A DNA stretch of 64,000 nucleotides from the NCBI RefSeq assembly GCF_019670005.1, contig NZ_AP019783.1, positions 1,012,501-1,076,500 of the forward strand, read 5' to 3'. Every line of letters begins with the position of its first letter. Positions within the stretch are counted from its first letter, which is position 1. Under the pieces are notes generated by a model that was given only the letters and a program-made list of their open reading frames with translations, made no database searches and was not told the DNA's origin. Of this stretch, positions 29,184 to 40,126 are shown one piece after another. The translations under genes were made by a program, and so were the position numbers. This DNA is from Methylomagnum ishizawai. Its GTDB lineage: Bacteria; Pseudomonadota; Gammaproteobacteria; Methylococcales; Methylococcaceae.

Positions 29184-30269
29184 TCATCCAGGGGATGCTC
29201 CGTTGCCCGGTCCGGGCGGTTCCAGCCAATCCAGGAACACCGTGTAGGCCACGGCCAGCAAGGTGGTCCCGAGGAAAATCCCGACGAAGCCCCAGGCCAA
29301 CAAGCCGCCGATCACGCCCACCAGGATCAACAGGAAGGGCAGGGGGCTGGTTTTGCCGATCAGGTAGGGCTTGATGAAGTTGTCGATGACATTGATGAAG
29401 ATGCCCCAGACCACGGTGAACGCGGCCCAGCCCTCGCTGCCTTGGTGGGCCAGCCAGATCGCCGTCGGAATCCAGACGATGCCGGTGCCGATTTGCAGGG
29501 TGGCGGCGAGGAAGCACAGCAGCCCCAGGACGCCCGCGCCCGGCACCCCGGCCAGGGCGAACCCCAGCCCGGACAGCACGGCCTGGAGCAAGGCCGTCCC
29601 GATCACGCCCAGCGACACCCCGCGCACCGTCAGCCCGGCCACGCGCAAAGCCTGGATGCCGCTGGGTCCGCCGATGCGCAGGGCGACCCGTTCCGCCGTC
29701 GCGCTGGCGGTTTCGCCATTGGCGTAGAGCAGCCCGGCCAGGATCACCGCCAGGACGATATGCAGCGCGGCCAGGGCCAGGCCCGCGCCTTGTTGCAACA
29801 ACCAACCCGCGCCGGAAGTCAGGATCGGCCTCACCTTCTCGGGCGAGAGGAACGAATTCAGCTTGCCCGTCCGTAGGGTTTCGTCCAGTTTGGTGCCGAC
29901 CAGGGGTAATTGGGCCACCCAGTCCGGCGGTTGGTCGGGGCTGAGCGCGGACAATTGGGCGGCGGCCTTGCTCAGGTAGGGCAGGTAGTGGGTGACGGAA
30001 TCGAAGGCGTCGAAGGCGGGCACCACGAACAACAGCAGCATCCCCAAGGTCAGCACCACCGCCGCGAGGCCGCGGCGGCCACCCAGCCCTTCTGCGGCCT
30101 TGAGGTAATAGGGCCAGGTCGAAACCGCCAGGATCACGGCCCAGATGAAGGGTACCAGGAAGGGCAGGACGATCTCGACGCAGGCGTAGCCCAGGGCGCC
30201 GATGAGCAGCAGGATCAAGGCGCGTTCGATCAGGATGCCATGGCCGGGGGTGGGGGCGGGTGTGGTCAT
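29184..30269 (-). CDS. AI-2E family transporter (PerM/YdiK type)
   Basis: 361-residue inner-membrane protein with about seven or eight helices, two at the N-terminus (LILLLIGALGYACVEIVLPFLVPF and on) and a C-terminal block including FINVIDNFIKPYLIGKTSPLPFLLILVGVIGG, diagnostic of the family. Members export signals, ions or small solutes; the substrate cannot be inferred. GAGG eight bases before ATG 30269 supports the start; the frame extends upstream without support. Confidence 0.88.
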   Translation of the reverse strand: MTTPAPTPGHGILIERALILLLIGALGYACVEIVLPFLVPFIWAVILAVSTWPYYLKAAEGLGGRRGLAAVVLTLGMLLLFVVPAFDAFDSVTHYLPYLSKAAAQLSALSPDQPPDWVAQLPLVGTKLDETLRTGKLNSFLSPEKVRPILTSGAGWLLQQGAGLALAALHIVLAVILAGLLYANGETASATAERVALRIGGPSGIQALRVAGLTVRGVSLGVIGTALLQAVLSGLGFALAGVPGAGVLGLLCFLAATLQIGTGIVWIPTAIWLAHQGSEGWAAFTVVWGIFINVIDNFIKPYLIGKTSPLPFLLILVGVIGGLLAWGFVGIFLGTTLLAVAYTVFLDWLEPPGPGNGASPG

Positions 30270-30320
30270 GAAACGAGCCTCTGGGTTTTGGGCCGATATG
30301 AGGTTGCTTTGGTTTGGTTT

Positions 30321-30353
30321 GGTAGGGTGTGCCGAACACAGCGAAGCGCACCG
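30321..30353. repeat. palindromic repeat GGTAGGGTGTGC...GCGCACCG
   Basis: GGTGTGC (30326-30332) pairs with GCGCACC (30346-30352), one G-T pair, around CGAACACAGCGAA. The GTAGG-stem-GCGnAG-stem plan recalls the palindromes at 62777 and 63319. It lies in the 121-base gap between the efflux operon end and the AI-2E gene. Confidence 0.5.
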
Positions 30354-30390
30354 CCCGAAACCGATGCGCTTCCCGTTCCAGCCGACCTGG

Positions 30391-31833
30391 CTACGGAAAC
30401 ACCGAAGCCTCCTGTGGCTTCGGCAATTTCTCCGCCTCCGCCACCACCCAGCCGCCGCCCATCGCCCGGTAGAGCTGGATCGAAGCGGTGAAGGTCGAAC
30501 TCTGCGCCGACAGCAGGTCGATCTGGGCCTCGTACAACTGCCGCAAGGAGTCGAGGACGGTGATGTAGTCCACCAAGCCCTCGTCATAGCGCAGCTTCGA
30601 GAGCCGGTAATAATCGCCCACCGCCGTGACCCGCGCCCCTTGCTTGTCGCGTTGTTCCTGGGTCTTTTGGGAAGCGACCAGGGCGTCCTCGAACTCCCGG
30701 AAGGCCGTGAGGATCGATTGCTGGTAGTTCGCCAGCGCCGCCCGCTGCGCGGCTTCGGCGGCCTGCACCTGGCCCGCGATCTTGCCGGCGGTGAAGATCG
30801 GACCCAGGACGCTGGTCCCCACGCTCCAGAAATTCGCGCCCGGTGTGAACATGGTCGCGGCCTGGGTGCTGAGTTGGCCCACATCGCTGGTGATGGAGAT
30901 TTTCGGGAAATACAAACCCCGCGCCACGCCGATCTGGGCATTGGCGGAAATCAAGCGCTGTTCCGCCTGCTGGATATCGGGACGGCGCACCAGCACATCG
31001 GCGGGCAATCCCGCCGGGACCGCCGGCAGCTTGAGGTCGTCCAGGCTCTTGCCGCGGCGGATCGCGCCGGGGTTTTGGCCCAGCAGCAGCTTGAGGGCGT
31101 GTTCGGCCTGGGCGATGGATTCCTCGGCGGCGGGAATCAGGGCCAGCCTACGCTGGTATTCCGATTCCACCTGCCGCACCTCCAATTCCGAACCATAGCC
31201 CTCCTTGAAGCGGGCCTGTTCGATCTGCAATTGCTCTTCCAGGGTCTTCACCACGAAGCGGGTGATTTCCAGGTTCTTGTCCAGGGTGCGGAGTTGGATA
31301 TAGGTCTGGGCGACCTGGCTGGCGAGCGTCAGCAGCACTCCCCGTTTCACGCCTTCCTGGGCCAGCATCTCGGCGAATGCCGACTCGTTGGCGCGGCGGA
31401 GCGCCCCCCAGACATCGATTTCCCAACTCAGTTGCCCGCCCAAACGGGCGTAATCGACATCCTTGCCGCTCAGCTCGATACCTTTCGGCAGGCTCAGGCT
31501 CTGGGTGCTGTTCTTGCGCCGGAGATAATCGCCGAAGCCCGAAATCTGCGGGAACAGGTTGGAGCGGGTCGCGCCGTATTGCCCCATGAATTGATCCACG
31601 GTGGCGACGGCAGCCTTGAGGTCGAGGTTGCCGCGCAGGGCTTGGTCGACCAGGCGGTTCAATTCCGGGTCGCCCAGTTGTTCCCACCATTTGAGGTTGG
31701 TGGTGTCGCGGGCCTCTTTGTCGGCGAAGCGCCATTGCTTGGGCGTGTCGATTTCGGGTTTGACATAGTCCGGGCCGACCTGCCAGCAACCGGCCAGGGC
31801 GGCGGCGACCGCGATCACGATGAGCTTACGCAT
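30391..31833 (-). CDS. RND efflux outer-membrane channel lipoprotein (OprM/NodT family)
   Basis: 480 residues. Lipoprotein signal ending LAGC (Cys16), followed by two outer-membrane efflux protein repeats with long periplasmic helices (about 55-245 and 265-460). It forms the outer-membrane trimeric exit duct of the pump encoded upstream. Its start overlaps the end of the RND gene by eight bases, so it is the third gene of a leftward operon. Confidence 0.93.
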   Translation of the reverse strand: MRKLIVIAVAAALAGCWQVGPDYVKPEIDTPKQWRFADKEARDTTNLKWWEQLGDPELNRLVDQALRGNLDLKAAVATVDQFMGQYGATRSNLFPQISGFGDYLRRKNSTQSLSLPKGIELSGKDVDYARLGGQLSWEIDVWGALRRANESAFAEMLAQEGVKRGVLLTLASQVAQTYIQLRTLDKNLEITRFVVKTLEEQLQIEQARFKEGYGSELEVRQVESEYQRRLALIPAAEESIAQAEHALKLLLGQNPGAIRRGKSLDDLKLPAVPAGLPADVLVRRPDIQQAEQRLISANAQIGVARGLYFPKISITSDVGQLSTQAATMFTPGANFWSVGTSVLGPIFTAGKIAGQVQAAEAAQRAALANYQQSILTAFREFEDALVASQKTQEQRDKQGARVTAVGDYYRLSKLRYDEGLVDYITVLDSLRQLYEAQIDLLSAQSSTFTASIQLYRAMGGGWVVAEAEKLPKPQEASVFP

Positions 31834-34800
31834 GTTCTTCCCCCTCCTTCAGTGGCGGCGTGGTTGCTTGTTTTTTGTGGGACATCTTCTCCACCACGTA
31901 GAAGGTCACCGGAATCAGGAAGATCGCGATACAGGTCGCGGCGGTCATGCCGCCGATGACGGCGTAACCCATCACTTTGCGCGATAGGGCGCCGGCCCCG
32001 CTGGCGGTGGCGAGCGGCACGCAACCCAAGATGAACGACAAGGCCGTCATCAGGATGGGCCGGAGCCTTAGCCGGGCCGCTTCGATGGCGGCGTCGTAGG
32101 CCGATTTGCCTTCCTCCACGCCCATCTTGGCGAATTCCACGATGAGGATGGCGTTCTTGGCGGCGAGGCCGATCAGCATGATGAGGCCGATCTGGGCGTA
32201 GACGTTGATTTCGTACTGCCCGATCATCAGCCCCGCGAACGCCCCGAACACCGCGATGGGCGTTCCGAGCAACACGCTGAACGGCAGGCTCCAGCTTTCG
32301 TACAGGGCTGCGAGGATCAGGAACACGCAGAAGATCGCGAAGCCGAACACCACGGCGGGCGACACGCCTTCCTGGGCCTTCTTCACCTGATAGCTCATGC
32401 CGATGTAGTCGTAGCCCATTTCCGTGGGCATGGTTTCGGCGAACACTTCCTCCATGGCCTGCATCAACTGGCTGCCGGTATAGCCCGGCTTGGGGATCGC
32501 CATGATTTGGGCGCTGCGGTAGAGGTTGTAGCGCATGGTGAATTCCGGCCCGATCACCTCGCGCACGCTGGTTAGGGCGGCCAGGGGCACGGTGTCGCCG
32601 TCGGCGTTGCGGACGTAGAACTGGCCCAGGTGGTTGGCGGTGTCGCGGTATTCGCCCTCGGCCTGCACGTAGACCTGCCATTGCCGCCCGAAGCGGTTGA
32701 AGTAGTTGACGAAGCCCGAGCCCATATAGGCCTGCAGGGCTTGGTACACATCCGAAAGCTTCACGCCTTGCTTCAGCACCTTGTCGCGGTCCACGTCCAC
32801 GTACCGCTGCGGCACGGCGGACAGGGCGGTGGTGAAGACCCCGGCGATTTCCGGGCGCTTGCGGGCGGCGGCCAGGAATTTCTCGGTGTTTTCCTCCAGG
32901 AAGGCCACATCGCGGCCGGCGCGGTCTTCCAACACCATGGTCAGGCCGCCCGAGGTGCCGACCCCAGGGATGGCGGGCGGCGGGAAGGCCAGCCCGACGG
33001 CTTCGGGCAGTTTCTGCAATTCCTTGCTGATGTGGTCGCGGATGGCGTGGTACTGCTCCTCCGGGGCTTTACGCTCTTCCCAAGGCTTGAGGGCGATGAA
33101 GAAGAAGGTGTTGTAGGTGGTGTTGGCCTGGCTCAACATGCTGTAGCCGATGACCGAGGAGTAATACTCGACGCCCGGCGTCTTGGCGAGGATGTCCTCG
33201 ACCTTCTTGGTCACTTCGTCCGTGCGCTGGAGCGAGGCCACGTTGGGGAGCTGGATGGTGGCGAAGAAATAGCCTTGGTCCTCGTCCGGCAGGAAGCCGG
33301 GGTGCAGATGCTTGCCCAGGCTGCCGGTCAGGAACACGATGCCCACCAGGAACAACAGGCTGAGGGCGCTTTTGCGGATCAAGACCGAACAAAAGCCCAC
33401 ATAGCCGTTGTTGGCCTTGCCGAACGCCTTGTTGAAGCCGTCGTAGAACTTCTGGACCGGCCCGGTGCCGCGCTTCCTGGGCTTCAGGATCAAGGCCGCG
33501 AGCGCGGGGCTCAAGGAGAGCGAGTTGAAGGTGGAGATCATTACCGACACGCCCACGGTCACGGCGAACTGTTGGTACAACTGTCCCGTGATGCCGGGGA
33601 TGAACACCGTCGGCATGAACACCGCGATCAAGGCCAGCGAAGTGCCGATGATGGGGCCGGTCACTTCCTGCATGGTGCGGAGCGTGGCTTCCTTGGGCGA
33701 CAAGCCCTTTTCGATATGGTGCTCGACCGCTTCCACCACCACGATGGGGTCGTCCACCACCAAGCCAATCGCCAGCACCAAGCCGAACAGCGACAAGGTG
33801 TTGATCGAGAAGCCCAGCATCGGGAACAGCAGGAACGTACCGATCAAGGAGACCGGCACCGCCAGCAGTGGTATCAAGGTGGGTCGCCAGCCTTGCAGGA
33901 ACAGGAACACCACCGCGATGACGAGGATCAGCGCCTCGAACAAGGTGTCGATGATTTCGTCGATGCCCGCCGTCACCGCCAAGGTGGTGTCCAGCGCGAC
34001 GACATAGTCCAAATCCTCGGGGAAGCGGGTCTTGAGTTCCTCCATGGTTTTCTTGGCGCCCGCCGCCGCCTCGATGGCATTGGAGCCGGGCAATTGGTAG
34101 AGCGCGATCAAAGCCGCCGGTTTGCCGTTGAGCCGTCCCACGATGTCGTAGGACTGGGCACCGAGTTCGATGCGGCCCACGTCCTTGATGCGGACGATGG
34201 AACCGGAAGGGTCGGCCCGCAGCACGATGTTGCCGAATTGTTCCTCGGTCTCCAAACGGCCCTGGGCGCGGACGGCATAGGTGAATTCCTGGCCCTTGGG
34301 TACCGGTTCGCCGCCGATCTTGCCCGCCGGGTTCACCGTGTTCTGGGCCTGGATGGCGCTGATGATCTCGGGGATAGTGATGTTGAGCTTGGCCAATTGG
34401 TCCGGCTTCACCCACACCCGCATGGCGTATTGCCCCGCGCCGAACACCGTGACGCTGGCGATCCCCGCCACGCGGGTCATTTGGTCGTTGATGTTGATAT
34501 AGGCGTAGTTCGCCAGGAAGATTTGGTCGAACGTGCCCTTGGGCGAATACAGGGCGAACATAATCAAGGGCGAGGCCGTGGACTTTTTCACGGTCACGCC
34601 GTAGTTGCGCACGTCGGAGGGCAGTTGCGACTCCGCCTGCGATTCGCGCATCTGGGCCAGGATTTGGTCGGTGTTGGGGTCGGTCTTCACATCGAAGTTG
34701 ACCCGGATGGTGGTCTGGCCGTTGTTGGCGTTGATGGAGTACATGTAGTTCATGTTGTCCACCCCCGACATTTGCTGCTCGATGGGCGTGGCCACGGACT

Positions 34801-34975
34801 GCTCGACGGTCAGGGAATCCGCGCCGGTATAGGTGGTCTGGACCTGGACTTCGGGCGGGGCGATGTTGGGGAACTGGGCGATGGGCAATTGCGCCATGGA
34901 GACCAGCCCCACCATGACCATCAGGATGGCGATGACGATGGCGACGATGGGGCGGTTGATGAAGAATTTGGCCAT
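31826..34975 (-). CDS. HAE1-type RND efflux pump (AcrB/MexB family)
   Basis: 1049 residues, the normal length for hydrophobic/amphiphilic RND pumps. Twelve transmembrane helices, one near the N-terminus (MAKFFINRPIVAIVIAILMVMVG) and blocks near 340-560 and 870-1040, with two large periplasmic loops. Proton-relay aspartates are in GLVVDDPIVVVE; the family signature GYAVIGGMTAATC is near the end. Exports drugs or toxic metabolites in exchange for protons. Six bases after the adaptor gene. Confidence 0.96.
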   Translation of the reverse strand: MAKFFINRPIVAIVIAILMVMVGLVSMAQLPIAQFPNIAPPEVQVQTTYTGADSLTVEQSVATPIEQQMSGVDNMNYMYSINANNGQTTIRVNFDVKTDPNTDQILAQMRESQAESQLPSDVRNYGVTVKKSTASPLIMFALYSPKGTFDQIFLANYAYININDQMTRVAGIASVTVFGAGQYAMRVWVKPDQLAKLNITIPEIISAIQAQNTVNPAGKIGGEPVPKGQEFTYAVRAQGRLETEEQFGNIVLRADPSGSIVRIKDVGRIELGAQSYDIVGRLNGKPAALIALYQLPGSNAIEAAAGAKKTMEELKTRFPEDLDYVVALDTTLAVTAGIDEIIDTLFEALILVIAVVFLFLQGWRPTLIPLLAVPVSLIGTFLLFPMLGFSINTLSLFGLVLAIGLVVDDPIVVVEAVEHHIEKGLSPKEATLRTMQEVTGPIIGTSLALIAVFMPTVFIPGITGQLYQQFAVTVGVSVMISTFNSLSLSPALAALILKPRKRGTGPVQKFYDGFNKAFGKANNGYVGFCSVLIRKSALSLLFLVGIVFLTGSLGKHLHPGFLPDEDQGYFFATIQLPNVASLQRTDEVTKKVEDILAKTPGVEYYSSVIGYSMLSQANTTYNTFFFIALKPWEERKAPEEQYHAIRDHISKELQKLPEAVGLAFPPPAIPGVGTSGGLTMVLEDRAGRDVAFLEENTEKFLAAARKRPEIAGVFTTALSAVPQRYVDVDRDKVLKQGVKLSDVYQALQAYMGSGFVNYFNRFGRQWQVYVQAEGEYRDTANHLGQFYVRNADGDTVPLAALTSVREVIGPEFTMRYNLYRSAQIMAIPKPGYTGSQLMQAMEEVFAETMPTEMGYDYIGMSYQVKKAQEGVSPAVVFGFAIFCVFLILAALYESWSLPFSVLLGTPIAVFGAFAGLMIGQYEINVYAQIGLIMLIGLAAKNAILIVEFAKMGVEEGKSAYDAAIEAARLRLRPILMTALSFILGCVPLATASGAGALSRKVMGYAVIGGMTAATCIAIFLIPVTFYVVEKMSHKKQATTPPLKEGEEHA

Positions 34976-34981
34976 GGTGCC

Positions 34982-36187
34982 CTACCTCTCCGCTTGTGCG
35001 GTGGCGGCGGCTTCCTTCCAAGGCTTGGGATCGACCTTGATCCCGTTCTTCACCTTCTGGATGCCCTCGACGATGACCTTGTCGCCCGGTTTCAGCCCTT
35101 CGTCGATCACCCATTCGGTGCCGATGGTCTCTCCCGGTTTCACCATGCGGATGGCGACGGTGTTGTCGGGGTTGACCACGGCGACCATGGATTTGCCCTG
35201 GAGGTCGGCCACCGCCCGTTGCGGCACCAATAGCGCGTTGGGTTTGGTATGCACCACGGCGCGGATTTTGGCGTATTGGCCGGGGCGCAGCAGGTTGCGG
35301 GGGTTGGGGAACAGCGTGGCGACCTTGATGGTGCCGGTCTTGATATCCACCTGGCGGTCGGCGAAGTAGAGCTTGCCGGGATGGGGATAGACCGAGCCGT
35401 CGGCGAGGGTCAGTTCCAAGGGCACCGGCGGGGGCGCTTCGCTGTCGTTGGGCCTTTGCCGCTCGAACTTCAAATACTGCTGCTCGCTCAGGGGGATGTA
35501 GGCCTTGATCGGATCGACCTGGGACACGGTGGTCAGCACGGCGTTGGCGCTGCCGGGGCCGACCAGGTTGCCGATCTGGGCCTGGGACAGGCCGGCGATA
35601 CCGTCGATGGGCGAGGTGATACGGGTGAATCCCAAGGAAAGCTGGGAGCTTTCCACAGCGGCTTTGGCAGCCAGCACTTCGGCTTCGTAGGACGCTTCCT
35701 TGCCCACCGCGTTGTCGCGGTCGCGCACGCTGACGGCGTTCTGTGGCAATAATCGCTCGACCCGGTCCATGTCCAGGCGGGCGGTTTTCAGCAAGGCTTC
35801 CTGGCGGACGAGGTTGGCGCGGGCTTGGTCGAGGTTGGATTGGAAGGTGCGGGGGTCGATCTCATAGAGCAACTGGCCTTTCCTGACCGGCTGGCCTTCC
35901 TGGTAGTTCTGCTTGACGAGATAGCCCGTGACCTGGGCCAGGATTTGCGCGTTCACCATGCCGTCCAGGCTGCCCACCCATTCCTGGTGGATGGGCACAT
36001 CTTGTTGCTTGACCTCGGTGACTTCGACCGTGGGCGGTGGCGGGGGTGTCGCCGCCGCCGGGGCGTGGCCGTCTTTGTCGCAGCCGACGAGGGAGGAAAC
36101 GATCAGGCCGATAAGGAGCAAGGCCGGGCGGATTGTGAATCCCGGTCCCCCCGGGCGGAAAAGATGCTGGGTATGCTTATGGTTCAT
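34982..36187 (-). CDS. RND efflux periplasmic adaptor subunit
   Basis: 401 residues from ATG 36187, with GGAAGG six bases upstream. Lipoprotein signal with lipobox LVGC (Cys36), a lipoyl/barrel-sandwich domain (VTGYLVKQNYQEGQPVRKGQLLYEID region), a helical hairpin (about 125-190) and a beta-barrel/membrane-proximal part. Links the pump to the outer-membrane channel. First gene of the three-gene operon; no adjacent TetR or MarR regulator is present. Confidence 0.95.
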   Translation of the reverse strand: MNHKHTQHLFRPGGPGFTIRPALLLIGLIVSSLVGCDKDGHAPAAATPPPPPTVEVTEVKQQDVPIHQEWVGSLDGMVNAQILAQVTGYLVKQNYQEGQPVRKGQLLYEIDPRTFQSNLDQARANLVRQEALLKTARLDMDRVERLLPQNAVSVRDRDNAVGKEASYEAEVLAAKAAVESSQLSLGFTRITSPIDGIAGLSQAQIGNLVGPGSANAVLTTVSQVDPIKAYIPLSEQQYLKFERQRPNDSEAPPPVPLELTLADGSVYPHPGKLYFADRQVDIKTGTIKVATLFPNPRNLLRPGQYAKIRAVVHTKPNALLVPQRAVADLQGKSMVAVVNPDNTVAIRMVKPGETIGTEWVIDEGLKPGDKVIVEGIQKVKNGIKVDPKPWKEAAATAQAER

Positions 36188-36381
36188 ATCGCCTTCCAGG
36201 ATGAGATACGGCGTGGGCCGCGAGTGACAAATTAGCCGGAGCCTTGGAACCCGGCGTTGCGATATAGGGTATCTCAATCCGGCGGATTTGAGTGGGGGGC
36301 CACCCTCCACCGCGATCCATGCTAAAAACAGGGGCCGCCCGCCCCGCCCGACCATTGCCCGAGGACCGTTGGAAATCCCCC

Positions 36382-37080
36382 ATGCTGAAAAAACCGCTGC
36401 CCCTTCCCGATATCCACCAAATCCGCCATCTCCATGGCCGCGTAGGCCGGTTCCGCTTCCTCACCGTGGTCATGGTCGCCATGATCGCACTGCGGCCCTT
36501 CCTGGGCGGTTTCTTCGCGCTGGGTCTGGTGACCGATGTTTTATTTTTGCTGGTGTTTTTCTCCGGGGTTTACGCGGTGAAAGGGGAGAAAGGCGCGTAC
36601 CGGCTAGGTTGGGTCTTGGCCTTGACCTTCGCGGGGCTCAGGGTCCTCGATCTGTTCGGTTGGCTGGCGCGGGTGGGACCGTTCGAGAAAGCCCTGGTGC
36701 TGCTGTTCCTGCTGCTGACCCTCCACAACATCTACCGCCAAATCCAGGCCGAGGAACGGGTGACGATGGACTTGATTTTCGCGGCCTGTTGCAGCTACCT
36801 CTTGATCGGCATGGTCTGGGCGCACGCCTATTATTTTTTGGAATGGCTACAGCCGGGTTCGCTCAAGGGGCTGGAACCCGCGGCGGGCGACGATATTTCG
36901 GAGTTCACCTATTACAGCTTCGTGACCCTGACCACGATGGGCTATGGCGATATCCTCCCGGTCACCAAGCAGGCCCGCTCGCTGGCGATTTTGGAGGCGG
37001 TCACGGGCCAGCTGTATATCGCCATCCTGGTCGGACGCTTGGTCGGCGCCTATGTGGGCGAACCCCGCGAGGACCAATAG
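36382..37080 (+). CDS. potassium-channel-like membrane protein
   Basis: 232 residues with about five or six membrane helices and a C-terminal pore loop containing TLTTMGYGDI near residue 185, the K+ selectivity filter with Met in place of the usual Val. Pore helix FTYYSFVTLTT precedes it and a final helix (SLAILEAVTGQLYIAILVGRLVG) follows. There is no cytoplasmic RCK domain. ATG 36382 is chosen over upstream starts because it has GGAAA nearby and removes a Pro/Arg-rich non-membrane stretch. Divergent from the RND operon. Confidence 0.85.
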   Translation: MLKKPLPLPDIHQIRHLHGRVGRFRFLTVVMVAMIALRPFLGGFFALGLVTDVLFLLVFFSGVYAVKGEKGAYRLGWVLALTFAGLRVLDLFGWLARVGPFEKALVLLFLLLTLHNIYRQIQAEERVTMDLIFAACCSYLLIGMVWAHAYYFLEWLQPGSLKGLEPAAGDDISEFTYYSFVTLTTMGYGDILPVTKQARSLAILEAVTGQLYIAILVGRLVGAYVGEPREDQ

Positions 37081-37493
37081 GCCGGGCCGGCAAGGTCGGA
37101 TTCCCTACAATCGACCGCTTGGGTTTGTAGAGGCCCGGTGCCACGCGGGCGTAAAAACTGGCGGGGCCTGTGTTTTTGCGGCTTGCCACGGTAAATGCAG
37201 CTTTTCCCTAGCGGTCGATCCGGCTGGGGGCCGGATATGCGGTCGTGGGCGGGTTGCCACTGCGGAAACCGCTTGAATCTTGGCTTTCCCCCGCGTTTCC
37301 ATTCCGTCCAGCGGAGCCGGTCCAAGGCCGGGGGCGGGTTGCCGGGGCGGGGCGCATGGCCCGGTGTTTGCTGAATTTCCAATATGCGCCGTGGCTCCTG
37401 TGGATAATGCGCCCCAAGGACGGGGCAGGAGTTCAATCCGCCCGCGCCGCGCCACACGACAACCACCATCACAAGACAGCAGAGGGTAAGTTT
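37081..37493. other. 413-base intergenic region upstream of gnd
   Basis: No gene supported: the open frames here lack ribosome sites and recognisable content. It holds a hairpin ATCCGGC/GCCGGAT at 37218-37236 without a T-run. The length suggests a regulated leader for the gnd-zwf unit, but no operator or riboswitch is recognised. Confidence 0.5.
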
Positions 37494-38500
37494 ATGCAGC
37501 TAGGTATGATCGGTCTGGGCAGAATGGGGGCCAACATGGTCCGGCGCTTGATGAAGGGTGGCCACGATTGCGTGGTGTTCGATGCCAGCCCGGACGCCGT
37601 CCAGGCCCTGGCGGCGGAAGGCGCGACCGGCGCGGATTCGCTCCAGGCGTTCGTCGCCGCCTTGCAGCCGCCCCGCGCCGTGTGGGTGATGGTGCCGGCC
37701 GGGGTGGTGGATGGCATGGTCGCCGAGGTCAAGGCGCTGCTGGAACCGGGCGATATCCTCATCGACGGCGGCAATTCCTATTACATCGACGATATCCGCC
37801 GGGCGGAGGAATTGGCGCAGGATGGCTTGCGCTACCTGGACGTGGGCACCAGCGGCGGCGTGTGGGGTTTGGAGCGCGGCTATTGCCTCATGATCGGCGG
37901 TGATACTGCGGCGGTGCAATCGCTCGATCCCATCTTCAAGACCCTGGCGCCGGGCCAGGGCGATATCCCGCCCGCACCGGGCCGGGTGGCGGGCGGTACC
38001 GCCGAACAGGGTTATCTGCATTGCGGCCCGGCGGGCGCGGGCCATTTCGTGAAGATGATCCACAACGGCATCGAATACGGCATGATGGCGGCCTTCGCCG
38101 AAGGCTTCAACATCATGAAACGCGCCAACATCGGCAAGGCCGACCATGCCCACGACGCCGAAACCACCCCGCTGCGCCATCCCGAACATTACCAGTACGA
38201 CCTGCCCCTGGCCGATATCGCCGAACTGTGGCGGCGCGGCAGCGTGGTGGCGTCCTGGTTGCTCGACCTGACCGCCAACGCCTTGACCGAAAGCCCGGCC
38301 CTGGAGGAATTCTCCGGCAAGGTGTCGGATTCCGGCGAGGGCCGTTGGACCATCCACGCCGCCATCGACCAGGGCACGCCCGCGCCGGTCCTGAGCGCCT
38401 CCGCCTTCCAGCGCTTCGCCTCGCGCGGCGAGGATGAATTCGCCTGCAAGCTGCTGTCGGCCCTGCGCTACCAATTCGGCGGACACCGGGAGAAAAAATA

Positions 38501-38501
<1 letters not shown>
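37494..38501 (+). CDS. gnd: 6-phosphogluconate dehydrogenase, decarboxylating (short form)
   Basis: 335 residues from ATG 37494 ([16 protein letters not shown]), with AGAGGG upstream. Rossmann motif GLGRMG; substrate loop [11 protein letters not shown]; catalytic Lys in [18 protein letters not shown]. The length marks the short GntZ/YqeC-like class rather than the about 470-residue Gnd of E. coli; this class often prefers NAD+. Converts 6-phosphogluconate to ribulose-5-phosphate and CO2. Its stop overlaps the zwf start (TAATG). Confidence 0.93.
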
Positions 38502-40030
<1,529 letters not shown>

Positions 40031-40126
40031 TGCAGTCCGCGGGCGGAACCGCAACGGTTCCCCCCGGCGCGGCTCTAAGGCGGAATCCAGCGCGGTTCCG
40101 CCCGCGCCCACCCGAGGAGTCCGGCC

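Noticed and set aside
33069-35114. 681-codon alternative frame on the same strand as the RND pump
   Set aside because: Out-of-frame reading of the same gene, with Arg/Pro/His-rich composition and no domains.
32630-35233. 867-codon plus-strand frame across the RND pump
   Set aside because: Pure antisense shadow of the pump; composition rich in His, Asp and Gly typical of reverse reading of GC-rich genes.
37105-37455. Minus-strand frames upstream of gnd
   Set aside because: No ribosome sites, Arg/Pro-rich random-like content.
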